Of a DNA stretch of 33,893 nucleotides, positions 30,501 through 33,893 are shown one piece after another. Source of the stretch: Anaerolineae bacterium (lineage in GTDB: Bacteria; Chloroflexota; Anaerolineae; Aggregatilineales; Aggregatilineaceae). The translations under genes were made by a program, and so were the position numbers. The stretch covers positions 1 through 33,893 of the forward strand of contig JAFGNU010000090.1 of NCBI GenBank assembly GCA_016926875.1. The letters are read 5' to 3'. The notes below the pieces were generated by a model, which saw only the letters and a program-made list of their open reading frames with translations, had not been told where the DNA came from and searched no databases. Every line of letters begins with the position of its first letter. Position 1 is the first letter of the stretch.

Positions 30501-32482
30501 AGCGCGTCGGCATACCGCCCGGACAGCATCAGCGTTTCGGCGCGCACATAGGGCGAAGCGTCTTCGGCCTGGTCGAGTTCTGTCACGGCGGCATCGTATT
30601 TGCCCTGCGCCCGCAAAATGATCGCCCGCTCCAGGTGCGCTTCGGGTGCATCGTCCAGCACTTCAAGCGCTTCACTCAGGCGTCCCAGATGGCGGTAGAC
30701 GCGCGCCAGCCCGCGCCGGATCACGCTCAGCGAGTCCTCGGCGCCCAGTTTAAAGACCAGTTCGGCAGCCCGGACCAGTTCGTCCGCTGCCTGGGCATAG
30801 TCCCCTTTGAGGTCGTGCAGGCGGCCCAATGCAACCAGCGTCTCGGCGACGGCGTGCGGGCTGTCGTGCGCCTGGCGCAGGTCGAGCGCGCGGCTGAGCG
30901 CTTCTTCGGCGGCAAAATAAGCGCCCTGCGCGGTCAGGTCCAGCCCGTAACCGGTCATGTTGACGCCCCCGGCGCGCGGCCCGGTGATCTCTGCCAGGTC
31001 GTCCTCGGTGACTTCGTCGTCCAGCGTATAAGGCGCGTATTCGCGCAGGTACGGGCGCAGCGCGGGAAACAGCGGGTAGCGCTCTCTTAGCTCGCTCTGG
31101 CGCGAGGCGCGTTCGCAGGCATACAGCAGGCAGGCCTCGGCATGGTACAGCGCCAGCGGTTCGTTGGCGTGCGCCTTGGCGTATTGCAGCGCCCACACGC
31201 GCATTCGTTTGCCGGGCTGCTGGTCGGGCGCGTGCAGATCGTGGGCGGCGGCACGCGCATAGGCGACCGGGTGCATGATAAAGCGGTTCGCAGCGCAGTG
31301 ATCGACCTGCACAAAGCCGTAATCGGCCAGGGCGATTAACCCCCGGCGGCAGGCCAGCAGGTTCCCGATCCGGGCGGTGGCGTGCAGCCCGTCGAGCAGG
31401 GCACCATCCGGCGGAAACGCGCCGAATGCCTCAAACAGTTTACGATAGTCGCCGGGCAGCGCTTCAACCGAAACATCCAGCGCGCGGTTGAGGCTGGTGC
31501 TGCGGGCAGCGTCGGCGTCTTCGTCGTCGGTATCCGCCGTGTCGCCGGTGCGTCCGATCCGGTCCGCCGGTTGCAGTTCCAGGTGTTCTTCCAGTTCATC
31601 CAATGAGAGCCGGTCGCGGCTGACCAGCTTGCCCGCCAGCATCAGCGCGAAGGGGTGGTTGCCCAGCGAGCGCGCGATCCGCAGCAGGTCGCCCCGGATG
31701 CGGCGCGTATCCTCGATGCTCGCAAAAAACGCCAGCGTTTCGATGGCCGGGGTATCGTCCAGCACGCGCAGCGTCACCACGCCTTCCGGGTCGTCGGGTA
31801 ATGGTTCGTCCGGGTCAAGGAGTTCGGGCGTGGTATCGACTGCCGCCAGCACGTGCGGCGAGTGAGCGATCAGCTCGTCCAGTGCCGGGTCGGCGGGCGC
31901 GACGTTGTCCACGATCAACAGCGTGGCGTCGTCCAGTTGTTCGACCAGGTGTGCGCGCCGCGCGGCGGGATCGGGTTCCATCAGCATATGCGGCAGATTC
32001 AAGGCCAGCGCCAGCGTTTGATCCAGCCGGGCGGGCCGGTCGATCCACCAGATGCGGCGGAAGCGGCGGCGGGTGCGCTCGTGGGTGGCGACGGTGGACA
32101 GCAGCGCCGTTTTGCCAACGCCCGGTTCGCCGTGTATGCGAATCGGGTGCCCGGACAGCAGCGGGCGCAGCACATTTTCGAGTTCGTCGTCGCGTCCTTC
32201 AAAGATCGGGGGGCGGGAGGGCGGCATCAGGGCAGCGCGCGCTGCCTCGACCACCTCAACCGCCGGGCGCGGATACCAGCGCGGCGGCAGGGTGGGCAGC
32301 GGCGCTTCGGGCTGTGGCTCCGGCCTGTCGATGCGGAATGGGGCCGCGTCCAGCGCCGCCCGGTCCTGCTCGATGGGGAAGGCCAACAAGGTTTCCGTCA
32401 GCGACAAAAACTCATCCTGGCGGAAGCCGGGCAGCGCCGGTGTAAAGTCAGGAAGTGGGATCGCCTGCTCGTGCTCAGTCAT
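27518..32482 (-). CDS. STAND/NB-ARC-like ATPase with long TPR array
   Basis: A 1654-residue protein. Residues 1-90 are Pro-rich with no recognised effector domain. A STAND-type ATPase follows: FEGRDDELENVL (about 94-105), Walker A GEPGVGKT (118-125), Walker B TLLIVDN (187-193), and a GNHP (274-277) in the place of the GxP motif of NB-ARC proteins. A winged-helix-like region extends to about 450. From about 505 to the end the protein is a nearly unbroken array of TPR units, more than twenty. STAND ATPases act as signal-triggered switches that assemble on ligand binding. The TPR array would be the sensor or partner-binding part. It starts 45 bases after the PpsR-like gene, so probably one operon. 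Alternative role: regulator of the MalT/AfsR type, but no DNA-binding domain is visible. Confidence 0.9.
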   Translation of the reverse strand: MTEHEQAIPLPDFTPALPGFRQDEFLSLTETLLAFPIEQDRAALDAAPFRIDRPEPQPEAPLPTLPPRWYPRPAVEVVEAARAALMPPSRPPIFEGRDDELENVLRPLLSGHPIRIHGEPGVGKTALLSTVATHERTRRRFRRIWWIDRPARLDQTLALALNLPHMLMEPDPAARRAHLVEQLDDATLLIVDNVAPADPALDELIAHSPHVLAAVDTTPELLDPDEPLPDDPEGVVTLRVLDDTPAIETLAFFASIEDTRRIRGDLLRIARSLGNHPFALMLAGKLVSRDRLSLDELEEHLELQPADRIGRTGDTADTDDEDADAARSTSLNRALDVSVEALPGDYRKLFEAFGAFPPDGALLDGLHATARIGNLLACRRGLIALADYGFVQVDHCAANRFIMHPVAYARAAAHDLHAPDQQPGKRMRVWALQYAKAHANEPLALYHAEACLLYACERASRQSELRERYPLFPALRPYLREYAPYTLDDEVTEDDLAEITGPRAGGVNMTGYGLDLTAQGAYFAAEEALSRALDLRQAHDSPHAVAETLVALGRLHDLKGDYAQAADELVRAAELVFKLGAEDSLSVIRRGLARVYRHLGRLSEALEVLDDAPEAHLERAIILRAQGKYDAAVTELDQAEDASPYVRAETLMLSGRYADALQAIADQEKEDAAHLRAQVYHLQGCLDEAIRGYCLALNCCDEDDPARAKIWRGLGASLASDGQVDAARDAFESALKLQQAQEAPDPVLLGRTLRLLAAVHLVAGDHQQAADTAREAIDHLKQGRAPGDTADAYRTLGRALWQAGDHAGALDAFTGEVEQAQSMPDRDEARIGIALHHLADAYQITGALDRAVANYRRALTHKDPAADPDGYMITQIALHRALIALNRLSAALDVSQEIVDHLSRQPAPDLQQIGYAQAIRARTQQAMQRPIRASQSMHEWLKLLASRADDAVRDPRPAVRVLVLGLAARSLLANERPALAITAAERGLHTAEEHFPGTPAAWAARRDLGEAYIALDRLDDAITALEPLLNEAVQADPATYALAHELTARAHRQLGNKEAALHHLQAALDHEPDTLRCGLIQETIGDVQIEIGQPSEAIESYQAALEHVPRDTHPDVAARILTTLAHTLGGLNRYAEAIGVYEDALSMLRIMPDVSVVHTSNVLRSLGQTHEAQGQLHEAAQVYRRALNVLGPDTSSRQSRDILHLLARVTAATGDQAAVQIYEQTRDETRQWGTEQELGAVLCELGDLHRDAGRLTPAIQNYRAALAYQTVSLFARDRANTLRCLGRAYAQMGRYDEARTAWAEALDISKDLPDQSPQEIALTHHAIGEAHRSQEQYTEAEQSYREALQHHSPGTVAAADTWRALGEVLHADGRPDDAVEPLQNALAAEKSQPQQANARLVQTLRSLAEVHEARGDLPNAIARYHETLVYMDRDLQAVTYADMLRTLGRLYGDNQQYDEAHTALNEALEIEMAYVPRSDERISVTLQAVADTYRAAGDLELAAEFYQKVTAYANLARRATQDLRETLDELDRRRATLQAAQQSLALFDRSDEADLKDLVFVYALLAKSHAALNQARESADTIRTLLDLLDERHDTLDAGHTTGDDRALALLAEANRARDADAIPAAQAACQVALESVGNANLRWVIEQFAQSLA

Positions 32483-32527
32483 ACACCGGGATTGTAGTTG
32501 GTGGTGTGGGGTTGCGCAACTGGACTT

Positions 32528-33337
32528 TCAGCCCAGCCGCCGCCGGATGGTGGCAATGGCTTCGTTGGCGCTTTCTTCGATGGATTTATCGGTGATGTCG
32601 ATCACGGCGAACTGCCCCCGGCGGAACACCTGCCGCGCGAACTCCACTTCCGCATAGACGACCTGCGGGTCGGCGTAAGGTAGTTTGCCCACCACGCCTA
32701 AGCCCTGCTGGCGCCGCCGGCGGTAGGTCACCAGCTGGTCCGGATCGATGTCCAGCCCTACCACGCGCCGCGCGTCGATCTCGAACAGCTCTTCCGGGAT
32801 GGCTACTTCCTGGATCAGCGGGACGTTGGCGACCTTCCAGCCCAGCGTAGACAGGTACATGCTGAGCGGCGTTTTCCCAGCGCGCGATACCCCGGTCAGC
32901 ACGATCTCAGCTTTGTGCCACTCGTGCGGTTTGCGCCCGTCGTCATGCGCCACGGTGAATTCGATGGCCTCCATGCGTTTGAAGTAATCCTCGCGGAGCT
33001 GGCGGTACAGGCCGGGCTGGCCGAGCGGTTTTTCGCCCAGCAGCCGCGTTAGCTGGCGCAGCAGCGGCCCGATCAGGTCAAGCGATACCACGTTGTGGGA
33101 CTGCGTCAGGGCGATCAGGTCGTCGCGCAGGGTGGCATCTACCAGCGTATGCACGATGATCCCGCCGCTGGCTTCCGCCTGTGCCACCACGTCCTGAAGC
33201 TGTTCGATCCGGTCCACGTGGGACACGATGATGAGCGGCAGGTCATTTTTATGGAACTGTGCCAGCGCGGTCTGGACCAGGTGCTCACCGCTGGTCCCCA
33301 TGCCGCCGGACACGATGTAGATCGGTGGGCTGCTCAT
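32528..33337 (-). CDS. ppsR: PpsR-type kinase/phosphorylase
   Basis: A 269-residue protein of the family that controls phosphoenolpyruvate synthase or pyruvate phosphate dikinase (formerly DUF299). These enzymes use ADP to phosphorylate and phosphate to dephosphorylate a Thr on the target. The P-loop is GVSRAGKTPLS (149-159), and the family start IYIVSGGMGTSGEHLVQTALAQF is close to the usual IYIVSDSTGETAE pattern, with GGM in place of DST. The rest, including IPEELFEID, VGLDIDPDQL and WKVANVPL, fits the family. The target enzyme gene is not in the window. It begins 12 bases after the PRiA4-like gene stop and is followed by the STAND gene. Confidence 0.9.
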   Translation of the reverse strand: MSSPPIYIVSGGMGTSGEHLVQTALAQFHKNDLPLIIVSHVDRIEQLQDVVAQAEASGGIIVHTLVDATLRDDLIALTQSHNVVSLDLIGPLLRQLTRLLGEKPLGQPGLYRQLREDYFKRMEAIEFTVAHDDGRKPHEWHKAEIVLTGVSRAGKTPLSMYLSTLGWKVANVPLIQEVAIPEELFEIDARRVVGLDIDPDQLVTYRRRRQQGLGVVGKLPYADPQVVYAEVEFARQVFRRGQFAVIDITDKSIEESANEAIATIRRRLG

Positions 33338-33349
33338 GGGTACGGACCG

Positions 33350-33893
33350 TTAAAAAAAGTCGTCAAAATCTTCATAATCCTCGATCTCACCCATATAGGC
33401 ACACATGCCTACTCGCGGCGAGTTGACGACCGGCAGCAGCATGTCTTCACCGCATTCATGATCGGGCGCGCAGTCATCACACAGCCAGCCGGACCCGTCC
33501 CAGATGCACGCCGCGCAGACTTCGGTAGCAGGCGAGTTACCACATGCAGAGCACAGTATCTCTGGCTGTTCGTTGCGGGCCATGATATACACCAGGTCAT
33601 CACCGGACGGCACGCCCGTGCGGTCTTCGATCACCTTGAGCGTGAGGTAGGTCGTTGTGCCGAAGTCATACTCGTGGGTGAATGCTGCGCCGGGTTCCAG
33701 TACGTCGCCCAGTGGTACACGCATATCCCGGTCTTCGGGGTAGTCGTACACATCCTCGACATACGAGACGTAGTTGTATTCGCCAATGCGAAACATGCTC
33801 AGATGGCCGCAGCATTCCAGCCAGATTTTACGCAGAAACCGGTCCAGGTCTTGCAGCGTGGCTGCTGCCGGGATTTCGATATGCATCCAGTAA
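33350..33893 (-). CDS. PRiA4-ORF3-like protein with Cys pairs, 5' partial
   Basis: The frame is open to the right edge of the window, so the N-terminus is probably missing. The Met at 33886 is preceded in frame by Tyr-Trp, and family members carry such residues before the MHIEIPAAATLQDLDRFLR stretch. The family signature LDRFLRKIWLECCGHLSMF and AFTHEYDFGTTTYLTLKV identify a plasmid pRiA4b ORF-3-like domain (once linked with IS1096 passengers). The C-terminal half has Cys pairs (CSAC, CAAC, CDDC), probably a zinc ribbon, and an acidic end. Function is unknown; there are no transposase genes here. The stop lies 12 bases before the PpsR gene. Confidence 0.82.
   Translation of the reverse strand, partial: YWMHIEIPAAATLQDLDRFLRKIWLECCGHLSMFRIGEYNYVSYVEDVYDYPEDRDMRVPLGDVLEPGAAFTHEYDFGTTTYLTLKVIEDRTGVPSGDDLVYIMARNEQPEILCSACGNSPATEVCAACIWDGSGWLCDDCAPDHECGEDMLLPVVNSPRVGMCAYMGEIEDYEDFDDFF

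Noticed and set aside
33350..33893. Mobile element, because the family was linked to IS1096 passengers
   Set aside because: No transposase, terminal inverted repeat or target duplication is seen; the protein domain alone is not evidence of an insertion sequence.
1..33893. CRISPR arrays, tRNA and rRNA genes
   Set aside because: I saw no regular spaced repeats, no T-loop type GGTTCGAATCC pattern with a cloverleaf, and no rRNA-like stretch. Eye reading could miss an unusual tRNA.

Overview
The window is GC-rich bacterial chromosome with no phage, transposase, tRNA, rRNA or CRISPR array that I could find. The best guess at origin is Chloroflexota, probably Anaerolineae. This is inference from style: lipoproteins and exported proteins with long Thr/Pro linkers, a solute-binding protein fused to SH3 and CARDB-like domains, very large PAS/GAF histidine kinases, TPR-STAND ATPases, and a solitary bL36 gene. 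No single marker in the window proves it.

Layout. (1) 1-3004, minus strand: a likely operon of an alpha/beta hydrolase, a DEDDh exonuclease and a glycoside-hydrolase-like lipoprotein that runs off the left edge. It diverges from a plus-strand lipoprotein (3183-3860), which converges on a seven-bladed WD40 lipoprotein (3947-4984). (2) 5223-8446, minus strand: a two-component operon of a six-TM histidine kinase and two response regulators whose frames overlap by ATGA. Both regulators carry long Ala/Pro-rich tails and neither has an output domain. (3) 8795-13226, plus strand: a TIR-TPR protein with its own promoter, a PAP2-type membrane phosphatase, a PLP aminotransferase and a Cys-rich DUF3795-type protein. 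(4) 13264-22147, minus strand: a haloalkane-dehalogenase-like hydrolase and a sensor kinase of about 2550 residues with CHASE4, HAMP, 7 PAS and 6 GAF domains. (5) 22318-25482: solitary rpmJ with its own terminator, a periplasmic binding protein with SH3 and CARDB-like modules, and a small BON-like protein. (6) 25649-27347, minus strand: a divergent peptide deformylase and an L,D-transpeptidase. (7) 27518-33893, minus strand: a compact cluster of a PRiA4-ORF3-like protein (cut by the right edge), a PpsR-type kinase/phosphorylase and a 1654-residue STAND ATPase with a very long TPR array.

Themes. Much of the window is signalling and surface sensing: two histidine kinases, two stand-alone receivers, a TIR-TPR, a STAND-TPR ATPase and several exported ligand-binding or propeller proteins. 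The best candidates for something undescribed are the coupled receiver pair with mirrored Ala/Pro tails, the TIR-TPR next to a PAP2 membrane enzyme, and the STAND-TPR giant lacking a visible effector domain. A GC-rich hairpin-like intergenic repeat occurs twice, near 11.3 kb and 26.2 kb.

Limits: everything was read by eye. Domain names rest on motif recognition, domain boundaries in the large proteins are approximate, and promoter calls are consensus matches only.
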